Shown here: piece by piece, positions 34,452-42,990 of the stretch
Position numbering within the stretch: position 1 is the stretch's first letter
Layout: every line of letters begins with the position of its first letter
Source: Ichthyophis bannanicus
Lineage: Eukaryota > Chordata > Amphibia > Gymnophiona > Ichthyophiidae
NCBI GenBank assembly: GCA_033557465.1
Contig: CM066033.1
Coordinates: 229,650,109 to 229,714,108 of the forward strand
Reading direction: 5' to 3'
Length of the DNA stretch: 64,000 nucleotides
Notes under the pieces: model-generated
Databases searched by the model: none
The model's input: only the letters and a program-made list of their open reading frames with translations
What the model was told of the DNA's origin: nothing
Position numbers and translations under genes: made by a program

Positions 34452-34825
34452 GTGTAACTCCATATGAATTGATGTATGGTAGGGCTCCACGGGGTTTGTT
34501 GGATATTTTGAGGGAACAATGGATTGATCCTGAACCAGGAAGTCAGGAGGTGCCACAGTTTCTACGTGACTTGAGAGCACGTTTGAAAAGGACCTCGCAG
34601 GTTGCTGAGAGGAACCTGCAGGACAGTCAAGTTCGCTAGGAAGGGTGGTATGATAGGAAGGCCAAAAGCCGCCAATTAAGCATTGGTGAAAAGGTTTTGG
34701 TTCAAGTAGCAGGTACTGCTCCAAAATTTGAAGTACAGTGGTAAGGGCCATGGAAGGTTGTTAAACAAGTGAGCCCAGTGTCTTATATGGTAGAAAATGC
34801 AAGAGGGCGTAGGCAGACCTACCAT
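34452..34825 (+). pseudogene. Integrase C-terminal part, stops present
   Basis: In the shifted frame the sequence continues the integrase (GVTPYELMYGRAPRG) and its C-terminal GPY/F-type module (GEKVLVQVAG). It is broken by TAG at 34,637-34,639 and TAA at 34,742-34,744. At 34,825 it is interrupted by the hAT insertion; the last eight bases are the hAT target duplication. The same frame resumes at 39,682. Confidence 0.85.
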
Positions 34826-35835
34826 CAGGGCCGGATTTACCTTGAGTGAGGCCCTACGCCAACAAAAATTGTGGGCCCCCAGCAGGGGCGGCCCAAGGGG
34901 GTGCGGGGCCTCATTTGCATAAGGGCCTCATTTGCATAGATATTTGCATAATGTTACCATATACTAACTTTTAGTAAACGTGCCTCTTAATGAGTGTATG
35001 GATAAAGAAAGACTAAAAGATTTCTACATTACTATAATCCAGTGCCAACTGCCAGACACATTAGGAACTACTACAAACACTGCCCATTTAGAACCCATAG
35101 CATAGCAAACCCGCCGTATCCTAACAGCACTACCAGGACTCACAAAGCACCATACTCTACCAATCAAAAGGCAACACTGCAAATATTAAACCAATACATT
35201 TCAGAGAACAACAATACATGACCTACTGGGGAAAAAGAAAACAAGTGGCAATGTCAAATAGGAATTACATAAACAGAACACCTCAGCTCAGTTACACATG
35301 CAGAACATAGACCATCACCAAACAAGTAATCACAATTTAGAAACAGGAAGACAATAATTAAACTGGGAATCCCAAAAGCCAAACTTGGAATGTACAACAC
35401 TGTAGAAATAAAACTATACATTAATTTGCTCTTGTACTAAACAAAGCACAGACGTTAATGATGCACATTTACCAGAGCTGACATATTCCAATTAATAAAT
35501 TCAAAATAAAGAGATATTTTTCTACCTTTTGTGCATTTTTTTCAGCTGCAATTGCTCCAGCCACTTTCTTCTGGTTTCTTCGTGTCTTCTGCTAACTCTC
35601 CATCGTCTGCTGTCCATTTGTTGTTTCTTCTCTCTTCTAGTTTTTTTTTCCATTCTCTCTCTACATCTGCTTTAACATACTAATCTTTCTCCTTTTGCTC
35701 TTTCCTCATTCCTATTTCATCCACTCAAATTTTACCCCTCCATCCTCAATCCCCACTTACTCTCCCAATACCCGGCCAAATGTAGATTTTTTATCCCTCC
35801 CACACAAAATATTTTTCCCTTCTCCATTTTACTCT

Positions 35836-36105
35836 TCCAGCCCCATCCCATTCTAATCCTCCCCCAACATCAGCTCCCTTCTAGTTCCAGCCTCACCCAG
35901 CATCCATTCCCTTCTAGTCCCTGCATCAGCCCATTTCCAGTCCTAGCCACCCATCAGCCCATTTCTAGTCCTAGAAACCCCCAACCCAATACCAGTCCTA
36001 GCCCCCCATCAACCCACTTACAGTCCTAACCCCCCCATCACCCCATTTTCAGTTTAAGCCCCCCTATAACCCATTACCAGTCCTAACCCCCCATCAGCCC
36101 AGTTA
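35836..36105. repeat. Minisatellite in the hAT, short version
   Basis: Imperfect units of about 25-30 bases such as cagtcctagccccccatcaa and cccatttccagtcctagcc repeat about ten times between the transposase stop codon and the left subterminal region. The complementary strand matches the much longer array at 51,540-53,090. Confidence 0.85.
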
Positions 36106-36109
36106 CCAC

Positions 36110-38611
36110 TTACAAAAATGTTTTCTTTCGCGATTTAGTTTGTGAAAACTTTTCAATAATTGTATCAAAAGTCAACGCAGAAGTAACGTCATTTTCAATT
36201 GACATGACTGCCAGAGAATTCAGTCTTTTCTGCGTCATCGTAGAACGAAATCTATTTTTTATCAGGGAAAGCTTTGAAAAAGAACGTTCCCCTTCGCAGA
36301 TAGTCACGGGAAGAGTTGAAAACAAGCGGAGGGCAGTGGAAACATTCGGAAATGTTGAATCCACTACAGGATTTTTTTTCAGCCATTTCAGTAGGTTTTG
36401 GGGTTCACGATCCAAATTCAAATCCGCAGCCATTCCAGAAAACGCCACAAATTCCTCTTCACACCCGTTTTCCAGATCACAATTGTATTTTTGCTGCAAA
36501 TGGATTACATCTTCTCTGAGAGAGCCAACATCATTCTCCTTCAGTGATTTGATGAAAGCAAAGTCTTCAGAAATGTGCTTGTAAGCATTCCGGCGTTGAG
36601 ATAAACATGCAAGCAGTTTGTCAAGTATGACATATACACTCTCAACACGGAATTTTTGTGCACCTTGTAAAGTAGCATTCGGCTCACCTGCTTCTTCAAA
36701 AACCTGGCATCTTTTTGGTCGATTCCGAATGAAACGAGAGGTGTAGTCTTGTTGGATGTCCTCCATGAGCTCTTTTGCTTCTTTCTCCAGGTTGTCAAAG
36801 TCATCACGCATTCCAGCAACGAATGTTTCCAAAGAAGTAAACAAAGAAACGCCGACACTGATGTCAATAGACACACTTTGCAAGGCAGTGTTGATTTTTT
36901 GAAATCGCTGCAAGATCTTGTGCCACAGAACACACATGAATGCGGTTTCCAACAGACACATTTTACCCGCCAAGGCTGCTGCTAAGCGTCGGGCATCACC
37001 CTTCTCGTCTTCATTTTCTGCGATACTATTCAGCATAGTATAGATGTTGGCATAGTTGAGATGTAGTGCTTTCACGGACTCTGAATGGCAATGCCAACGG
37101 GTAGATGATAAAGTTTTGAAAGTCAGAATTCGTCCATTTTCGTTCGGTGTGAGTCCTGATGTCAATGAACTCCACCGCTTTGTTGAACCAACCGAAAATG
37201 CATACAGTTCTTGGACGAGACCAAAAAAGTTAACAGCGTCCAGACAGCAATTTACACTAGCAACTCCAACCAAATTTAATGAATGTGCTGCACAAGGTAT
37301 GTAGTCAGCCATTGGGTTAATTTCCCTCAGTTTTGCTTGGAGACCGGCGTATTTCCCAGCCATGTTTGCTGCGTTGTCGTAGCTTTGTCCTCGGCAGTTA
37401 TCCAGAGACAATGACATTTCATTTAGTATATTCAACACATCTTGGTAAAGGCTGTCGGCTTTGTGACTTTCAATTGGAAAGAATTTTAGAAACCGTTCAG
37501 TTGTTTCACCAAACTTGTTAACGTAGCGCACAATAAAAGTTAGTTGGTCGATGTGACTAACGTCTGGAGTGGAATCAATACATATGGAATAGTACTTCGC
37601 GTCGTGAATTTCATTTAAAATGACAGCCAACACGTCTTGTCCCATTTGCTCGATGAGTTCATCACATACAGTGGAAGACAAATAGCTAATTTTTCCACTT
37701 CCTTTATTTCCAAAACGAGATATATGGTCGGCAAGGAAGGGGTCGAATTTGGCTAAAAGTTCCAAAATTCCCAGATAGTTTCCGTTTTGCACAGAACCAA
37801 ATAATTCGGTATCTCCTCGAAATGCTAGGCCACGTTGAGCAAGGAACTTTATCACTTCAACAACACGCCGAAGAACTGACTGCCAATATATCTTCTCATC
37901 GTTCATCTGTTTCTGAAGCTTTTCGTCGATGCACCCTTTCGCTGAAACACGTGCTAACCAGGAACTGAGTGATGCTCGGTGTTCTGCACTACTTTCGTGA
38001 AGCTTTATCACTTTACCGCAGTTGCTCCAATCGTTGAATCCACAGGAGGCAAACTGCGACGTGGACCTTGAAAGCAACTTACAGAAAAAACAATAAATGT
38101 TCCCATTTGATGGCGAATAAAGCATCCAGTCTCGGTAATACTTCTCATCATTTGCTTTTCGTCCGTAAAGAAATTCCTTTGCAAAACGGCGTGTTCTATT
38201 TCCCATAGTTCTTTCTGATGACATGAAACTATCATCGTGATGTTGACATGCAGCTGGACCATTAACAATCCAATAATCGACGTCAGAAGCTGGAAGGAAT
38301 GTTTTCCAGAGACCCACATCATGAGGTGGTGGTGGTGGTGGTGGTGGTGGAGGAGAACTAGAAATATTCTCCTCAGGTACATCGGGTTGTGGAGTAACAT
38401 CAGCAGTATCAGAAGGTTGAGGAGTAGTGTCAGTAGTATCCAAAAGTTGTGGAGTAGCCGCGTCATTCACATTCAAAAATTCTGATTCTGAGACAGCTTG
38501 AATTTTCGTCGATGGAAGAAGAAAGCTGGTAATCTTGGGAATTTTGGTGGTTGATTCGTTTTCTAGCATTTTCCTTTTTCGTTTAGATGCGCCACTTTCA
38601 TATTTTTTCAT
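36110..38611 (-). CDS. hAT transposase, ZMYM1-like/DUF4371 type
   Basis: An uninterrupted 833-residue protein starting ATG at 38,609-38,611. It opens with a basic nuclear-localisation-like KRKRK (11-15), then a Thr/Pro-rich region and a ten-proline run (87-96) encoded by a GGT-type repeat. A TTF-type zinc-finger region follows (about 118-210, with CFFCKLL). The DUF4371/hAT catalytic region has D346 (CIDSTPD), D412 (SYDNAANMAG) and the CAAHSLNL segment (440-447), and STRWHCHSES lies at about 503-512. The C-terminal hAT dimerisation region includes GERSFSKLSLIKNRFRS (about 774-790). It would bind the element ends in the nucleus and cut-and-paste the transposon. Terminal repeats and a perfect duplication argue against a domesticated ZMYM1-type host gene. 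Confidence 0.92.
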   Translation of the reverse strand: MKKYESGASKRKRKMLENESTTKIPKITSFLLPSTKIQAVSESEFLNVNDAATPQLLDTTDTTPQPSDTADVTPQPDVPEENISSSPPPPPPPPPPHDVGLWKTFLPASDVDYWIVNGPAACQHHDDSFMSSERTMGNRTRRFAKEFLYGRKANDEKYYRDWMLYSPSNGNIYCFFCKLLSRSTSQFASCGFNDWSNCGKVIKLHESSAEHRASLSSWLARVSAKGCIDEKLQKQMNDEKIYWQSVLRRVVEVIKFLAQRGLAFRGDTELFGSVQNGNYLGILELLAKFDPFLADHISRFGNKGSGKISYLSSTVCDELIEQMGQDVLAVILNEIHDAKYYSICIDSTPDVSHIDQLTFIVRYVNKFGETTERFLKFFPIESHKADSLYQDVLNILNEMSLSLDNCRGQSYDNAANMAGKYAGLQAKLREINPMADYIPCAAHSLNLVGVASVNCCLDAVNFFGLVQELYAFSVGSTKRWSSLTSGLTPNENGRILTFKTLSSTRWHCHSESVKALHLNYANIYTMLNSIAENEDEKGDARRLAAALAGKMCLLETAFMCVLWHKILQRFQKINTALQSVSIDISVGVSLFTSLETFVAGMRDDFDNLEKEAKELMEDIQQDYTSRFIRNRPKRCQVFEEAGEPNATLQGAQKFRVESVYVILDKLLACLSQRRNAYKHISEDFAFIKSLKENDVGSLREDVIHLQQKYNCDLENGCEEEFVAFSGMAADLNLDREPQNLLKWLKKNPVVDSTFPNVSTALRLFSTLPVTICEGERSFSKLSLIKNRFRSTMTQKRLNSLAVMSIENDVTSALTFDTIIEKFSQTKSRKKTFL

Positions 38612-38639
38612 GACTATTGTTGTAAGGGGGGACTGAGAG

Positions 38640-39068
38640 AGACTGAGAGCGCTTGAGTTCTACCAGGAAAAACCCCTGCGCTTGTAGCCTGTAGCCTAAG
38701 CACTTAGTAACCAGTACAGAGAAGCCAGGGGCAATTGGGAAGCCTCAAGGAAACAAACCAATAGCGGACAGGCAAAAAAAAAGCTTTTGATGCATGCAGT
38801 TAGAACCTCATGAAGATGAGTGGACGGACCAGCTTTAGGTCAGGTAACCTATATGCAGCCTGAAGCCTATATGCAGCCTGAAGCCTATATGCACTGTAAC
38901 CTATATGCAGCACAGCCTGAAGCCTAAGTTAGGTAAAGTTAGGTAAATTTTACCAGGAAAAACCCCTGAGCTTGTAGCCTGTAGCCTAAGCAGTAGCAAC
39001 CCCAGTACAGAGAAGCCAGGGGCAATTGGGAAGCCTCAACGAAAGAAACCAATAGCGGACAGGCAAGG
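38640..39068 (-). promoter_or_regulatory. Duplicated 125-bp segment upstream of the transposase
   Basis: Two direct copies (about 38,650-38,775 and 38,943-39,068) share ccaggaaaaacccctg, cttgtagcctgtagcctaag, gagaagccaggggcaattgg and aaccaatagcggacaggcaa. The last carries a CCAAT core. Between them lie short tandem units (tatatgcagcctgaagcc). The position just upstream of the transposase start suggests promoter or terminal-binding function, but that is inference. Confidence 0.55.
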
Positions 39069-39069
39069 A

Positions 39070-39560
39070 CTACCCCCGGTAATGCTCGCGTGGTTTGCAC
39101 GTGCCTTGTCCTCGCGATGGGTGCCATTCCCGTGATGTCACAGTGGGTTGTTGAGCTGTCAGCTGCTGAGTGCTGCTGCAACTGTGCCCGAGCCCCCGAC
39201 TGTGCCCGTGCCCCCCCCCTCCTCCTCCCCTCGAAGCCGAAGACCCTAAGAAGCAGAAGAAGGACCGCACCTACCGCTTCCGGACCTGGTGTAGCTGAGC
39301 AGGCTGCCGGCATCGTGGAGGCTGAGGCAGGCGGTCGGCGCTGTCACTTTGGCGCGAGGGGAAGGCTGACGCTGGCCGGAAGTGACGTCGACGGCTCAGG
39401 AAGTGAAGAGGAGCCGGGTAAGATGGCCGCCGCCATCGGAGGCAGCGTAGAAATGGGAGCCCCATGGTGACTGCGGCCGGGAGACGGAGGCCTGGGAAGG
39501 CGCGTCTCCGGCCGAGCTTGCGATTTTCGGCGTTTTCGCTACCAGGCAAGATACTGTTCT
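39070..39560. promoter_or_regulatory. CpG-rich region with ETS/CRE/YY1-like sites
   Basis: CpG is far denser than in neighbouring DNA. Motifs resembling housekeeping-promoter sites cluster here: ccggaagtgacgtcg (ETS plus CRE-like, about 39,376-39,391) and aagatggccgcc (YY1-like, about 39,420-39,431). On the minus strand it lies upstream of the transposase, so it may be the transposase promoter. A captured host promoter is an alternative. The 124-126-codon frames here are not convincing as genes. Confidence 0.5.
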
Positions 39561-39681
39561 CCGCCGGACTTTAAACTCTCTTTAGAGAGCGAGGGATGGG
39601 GACTCTTGTGGGCCCTTGCAAGCTGTGGGCCCTACGCCATGGCGTACATGGCATATAGGCAAATCCGGCCCTGCCTACCAT

Positions 39682-39849
39682 ATTAATGTACTTAAGTCTT
39701 GGAAGGAGAGGCCTGTAAATAATAATGACCCTGAAGCCTGTCAGGAAGTAAGTGAGCTTCAAAAAGAGAACACTCTCGTAGGTATTACGGACTGTAGGAA
39801 AGAAGTTTCACCTGTTAAACCAGTCCGTAATAACTTAAGCACGGGGGTA
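39682..39849 (+). pseudogene. Integrase tail resuming after the hAT
   Basis: Immediately after the duplicated cctaccat, the integrase frame resumes (INVLKSWKERP) in the same phase as 34,745-34,825. It runs 56 codons to the LTR boundary without a stop and continues into the LTR. The bases just before the LTR (cgggggta) are the only, weak, polypurine-tract candidate. Confidence 0.85.
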
Positions 39850-40785
39850 TGTGATAAGGAAGCTTATCATAGCTCAGGAAGGAGCTATAGAAAAGCTGAA
39901 GTGACTCTGAACAAGCAACCTGTCAGTTCTGGTAGAAATAAGAAAACAGAATTTTCCCATAAAAGACTACCAGTCCCAGAATGCACCAGGTTTCCAACAG
40001 CCATTAGAGGAGCTGAAGTGGGGAAACGTGTGTTCAATCAGGAGGGCTATGAGGTAATCCCTAAGCACTCATCTCAAAGGGCAGGGCCTGATTCAGCACA
40101 GCTGCGCTGTGCTAAGGTGGAGCACTCATCAAAGCAGAATAAAGGTAGAGTTTATTCTACAGAGAATTATCCTCATCCTCAGTTTCATCTGGGAGATCCT
40201 GAGCTTGGATATCCTCATCTTGGACAGCTTCATCATCTGGAGGATCATCAGAAGCAGAAGCCAAACCGGACGGACAGAGAGGGCAAGAAACCCTTTGGAA
40301 GAAAGAAGAGAAAAGCCTTTGGAAGGTCTAAAGGAGTCCAGAGCAGTACGTATACTGGAAGGCATTCCAAGGGCCAGCATACACCATTGGACTGGGGAAA
40401 GCCAGAGGAATGGTGCTGCAGAGCTAGGAATCTCCAGACGGTACCTGTGAGGGAGACGGCTGCACTTGGAAGGGACCCTAGGACCCGTGCCAGAAGGTAT
40501 GTGAAGAGAGATCCAGTGTCCAGGGATCTGGATTGGAAGGCTGGACATAAGAACTGGACTACATACTGGCCAGGCTATTTAGAGAGGAACTCTAACAGCA
40601 ATGGAAGCTCAGGTATGAACACTGATCTATGCCCTAGCTATAACCTTGAAAGACAGCAGGGAAACAAGTATTCTCCTGAGAGTGCTACATTGAGAAATTC
40701 CTCTGTGCCAATCCATGATATTGAACCCATGATTGTTGAAGAAGGGGGAGCGGTCTTAGATACAGGTCTTAGATACAGGCTGTGA
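39850..40785 (+). CDS. Pol-continuous open frame inside the 3' LTR
   Basis: The integrase frame enters the LTR and stays open for about 312 more codons, ending at 40,785. The product is the same basic, motif-free protein as in the 5' LTR. The 13-bp duplication shifts the last few residues compared with the 5' LTR copy. No similarity to reverse transcriptase, RNase H, envelope or chromodomain is visible. If translated at all it would be a C-terminal extension of the polyprotein. Confidence 0.45.
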   Translation, partial: CDKEAYHSSGRSYRKAEVTLNKQPVSSGRNKKTEFSHKRLPVPECTRFPTAIRGAEVGKRVFNQEGYEVIPKHSSQRAGPDSAQLRCAKVEHSSKQNKGRVYSTENYPHPQFHLGDPELGYPHLGQLHHLEDHQKQKPNRTDREGKKPFGRKKRKAFGRSKGVQSSTYTGRHSKGQHTPLDWGKPEEWCCRARNLQTVPVRETAALGRDPRTRARRYVKRDPVSRDLDWKAGHKNWTTYWPGYLERNSNSNGSSGMNTDLCPSYNLERQQGNKYSPESATLRNSSVPIHDIEPMIVEEGGAVLDTGLRYRL

Positions 40786-41450
40786 ATATATGGATTGCTC
40801 TCTGTCTAAACTCCTTTGGTAATTTTCTGTTACAAAGTACAACAACCATCACAAAGAAATACAAACTTGTTCTTTAATCTACTCAGAAAAGCTCCTGAAG
40901 TAGGATTTGAGCCACGCAGTAGAAAGCAAGCCAGCTAAGGGGTTTCAGCTGGGTAACTGCTAGCAATTGAGCCTTACCTAATTGCTTGTGAGCTCTGAGG
41001 GAATCACTTCTGAATCTATGTGTGAAGATATAAGAAGTTAACCTGAAAAGAACAGTTTTTCCCTTCTTTGTGGGTTTTGCTTGTTGTTTGAAACACTGCT
41101 TTGAAAATATTAGCTAAAGCCTACAGAAAAGACCAGTTTGTTGCCAACCAGGTCTTTATTCTTTTGCTTTGATTGCCTGACAAGTTCAAATGTTGTTTTC
41201 CTGATTTTGTTTTTCTAAGTTTAACACTGAAAGCAAGTGTCCTGTTTTATGTGCTACCAAACATATCTGTGTTGGGAGAAATAACCCCATAAATAAATAT
41301 CTTATTGGCTTTACACTCAAGCACAACTAATTATTGTGAGCAGCTGTGTCTGGTGTGAATGGACTGCATTTCCCACAATCCCTTGCAAATCATATTGATA
41401 TATGCACTTGCCAAGACTGTGAACATTCTCACCCAGGCAGCCGTCTGACA
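39850..41450 (+). repeat. Right (3') LTR
   Basis: It starts tgtgataaggaagcttatc and ends ccgtctgaca. Relative to the left LTR it has about 11 substitutions and a 13-bp tandem duplication (tcttagatacagg) near 40,760. AATAAA is at 41,292-41,297. The duplicated target atac follows at 41,451-41,454, and the next bases are L1 5' sequence. Confidence 0.95.
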
Positions 41451-41455
41451 ATACT

Positions 41456-41745
41456 GTGGGGCGGAGCCTGATGCCGAGTGGGACGGACGGCTAATGTCGG
41501 AGCTCCAGCGGGGCGAGACTGAGAATCCTGAATTTAGCTGACTGTGGTCGGGTTTTGTTGGCTGAATAACGTGGAGTGTACCGAGGGAGATGGCTGGCCC
41601 CAAACCAGCAAGGCTAGACTTTGCTGCAACGCAAAGTAACAGTGCAAAGCGGTCAAAGATTGAGCCTCCCTCCCCCAAAATATGGCGGCCGCCCGGGAGC
41701 ATCCGCAGCCTGAGGCCTTGCAGGAGATCCTAACAGTTGCGAGGG
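41456..41745 (+). promoter_or_regulatory. L1 5' UTR and disrupted ORF1 start
   Basis: GC-rich leader expected to hold the internal promoter. An upstream ATG at 41,590 (preceded by gaggag) opens a frame in phase with ORF1 but is closed by TAA at 41,731-41,733. A second frame from 41,682 covers the gap. This pattern suggests that ORF1 originally began at 41,590 and has since suffered two compensating small indels. Confidence 0.55.
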
Positions 41746-42441
41746 ATGAAAGAAATGATGCAGGCCAACGGAGAATCCCTAGCGCTGATGCGCGAGGACA
41801 TCGGGGAATTGAGAAGCTCCCTGGAAAAGCTTACGGTGCGCCAAGAGCAGGTGGAGCACACTGTAGCAGCGCACGAGGAGCAGCTGCATGTGGTGGACAA
41901 GCAAGCGAAGCAAATCCGCTCTCTGCAAAGGGAACTCGAGGATGGCAACAACCGGGCCTGCAGAAACAATATACAAATCGTGGGCGTACCAGAAGGTGCA
42001 GAAGGGAAAAGCATGGTAACCTTTTTGCAAAAAATGATCCCAATGGTGCTACAGCTCACTTTTGATATGCCCTTTGAGATCGACAGGGCCCATAGAGTGC
42101 CGTCGCAGGTTCTGCCTACTAACAAGAAGCCTAGGCCGATTATTCTGAGGGCCCTCCGGTACCAGCAGGTGATTTCCATAATGGAGGCGGCACGCTCTCG
42201 TTTGCCGGTAGAGTTTGAGAGCCACCGGTTGTTCTTTTTCCCAGATTTTGCAAAGAGCACAGTGGATCGACACAAGAGGTTCCTGGCACTGCGACCTCGA
42301 CTCCAAGGCCTACAGGCCAGATTCGGCCTTTTGTATCCTGCCCGGATGCGCGTAACACTACACAACCAGACAAGAACTTTTGACGAACCTGAAGCCCTGC
42401 ATCTTTACCTGGAAGAGCAAGAAGCATCGGTAATGAGATAG
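41746..42441 (+). CDS. L1 ORF1p-like RNA-binding protein
   Basis: About 232 residues from ATG 41,746. The N-terminal half is a coiled coil (ESLALMREDIGELRSSLEKL ... VEHTVAAHEEQLHVVDKQ) that would trimerise. It is followed by an RNA-recognition motif entered at NNIQIVGVPEG, then the C-terminal domain (IDRAHRVPSQ, RPIILRALRY, FFPDFAKST). It is a nucleic-acid chaperone of the L1 ribonucleoprotein. Probably N-terminally truncated by small indels. Confidence 0.85.
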   Translation: MKEMMQANGESLALMREDIGELRSSLEKLTVRQEQVEHTVAAHEEQLHVVDKQAKQIRSLQRELEDGNNRACRNNIQIVGVPEGAEGKSMVTFLQKMIPMVLQLTFDMPFEIDRAHRVPSQVLPTNKKPRPIILRALRYQQVISIMEAARSRLPVEFESHRLFFFPDFAKSTVDRHKRFLALRPRLQGLQARFGLLYPARMRVTLHNQTRTFDEPEALHLYLEEQEASVMR

Positions 42442-42990
42442 GGACATTGATATGCCCCGTAGGGCGGCTGGTTGTGTAGCAGGTCGTGATGGAGGTTTGA
42501 GAGAAGAAGTTCAACGCGCAGTGGCGAACTGGACATTAGTGTAATTGCTTTTTCTGTATCTGTCTCTCATACTCAGGTTGGGGGGCCTTGAATTTGCTGA
42601 AGGGTGTCTTGTCATAGAATGTGTGGATTGGTGGGCAGGGATTGGATGGGGGGTTCAGTGTGGTTAATTCTGGGCACTTGCCTGTATGAATAGATGCCAG
42701 TCAGCTGGGTCGAGACAAGATTCTCGCCCGCCGGGGCCGTCCATCTCGTCTTGGGCTCACCCAGTATTTTTTCAGATGTTCGGATATCCCCGGGGCTTAC
42801 TATCATGAAATCTAGGCGTGGGCGGAATGAGTCCATATATTGGGGCAAAGGGGAATGTGTGTTGAAGGGTAGAGGGCACGGATATGTATGTGTTTGGAGG
42901 GCATGGTATGTTCAAGTGGGAGGCGGGGGCATAGGCAATGTAAATGTGTTCAACGGTGGCATTACCAACAAAGTTCTGGATGACTGATAG
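42442..42990. other. L1 inter-ORF spacer
   Basis: About 550 bases between ORF1 and ORF2 without a recognisable domain; the short frames are shadows. This is longer than in mammalian L1s but not unusual for non-mammalian L1-group elements. Confidence 0.5.

Larger units (their letters stand above)
34826..39673 (-). mobile_element. Autonomous hAT transposon, apparently intact
   Basis: The ends cagggccggatttacc and ggcaaatccggccctg form a 16-bp inverted repeat with one mismatch, extended by a less perfect ggccctacgcc block. The 8-bp duplication cctaccat is perfect (34,818-34,825 and 39,674-39,681). It contains a single 833-codon transposase on the minus strand, a C-rich minisatellite downstream of it (about 35,840-36,105), duplicated upstream segments and a CpG-rich region (39,070-39,560). 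It sits in the pol region of the LTR element, so it is younger than that already young insertion. Confidence 0.95.
30092..41450 (+). mobile_element. Gmr1-like LTR retrotransposon with nested hAT
   Basis: Two direct LTRs of 1,588 and 1,601 bp (TGTG...GACA) bound the element, and atac is duplicated at 30,088-30,091 and 41,451-41,454. Between them lie a primer-binding-site candidate, a gag-protease-integrase frame, a 4.85 kb hAT insertion and the integrase tail. By eye the LTRs differ by about 11 substitutions and one 13-bp tandem duplication, so the insertion is recent. The capsid is SCAN-like and protease is followed by integrase. That fits Gmr1-like Ty3/gypsy elements, which are known for a copia-like domain order with RT after integrase. 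No reverse transcriptase or RNase H is present anywhere in this copy. Without the hAT the element would be about 6.5 kb. Confidence 0.9.

Noticed and set aside
36110..38611. Host zinc-finger MYM-type gene
   Set aside because: The protein resembles ZMYM1-type sequences, but it lies within hAT terminal repeats and a perfect 8-bp duplication, with no introns, so it is a transposase.
39090..39470. 126-codon frame in the CpG-rich block
   Set aside because: GC-rich DNA lacks stops by composition. No domain is present, and antisense frames are equally open.
41682..42065. 127-codon frame overlapping L1 ORF1
   Set aside because: Only its first part may be ORF1 in a shifted phase. The rest is a shadow of the true frame.
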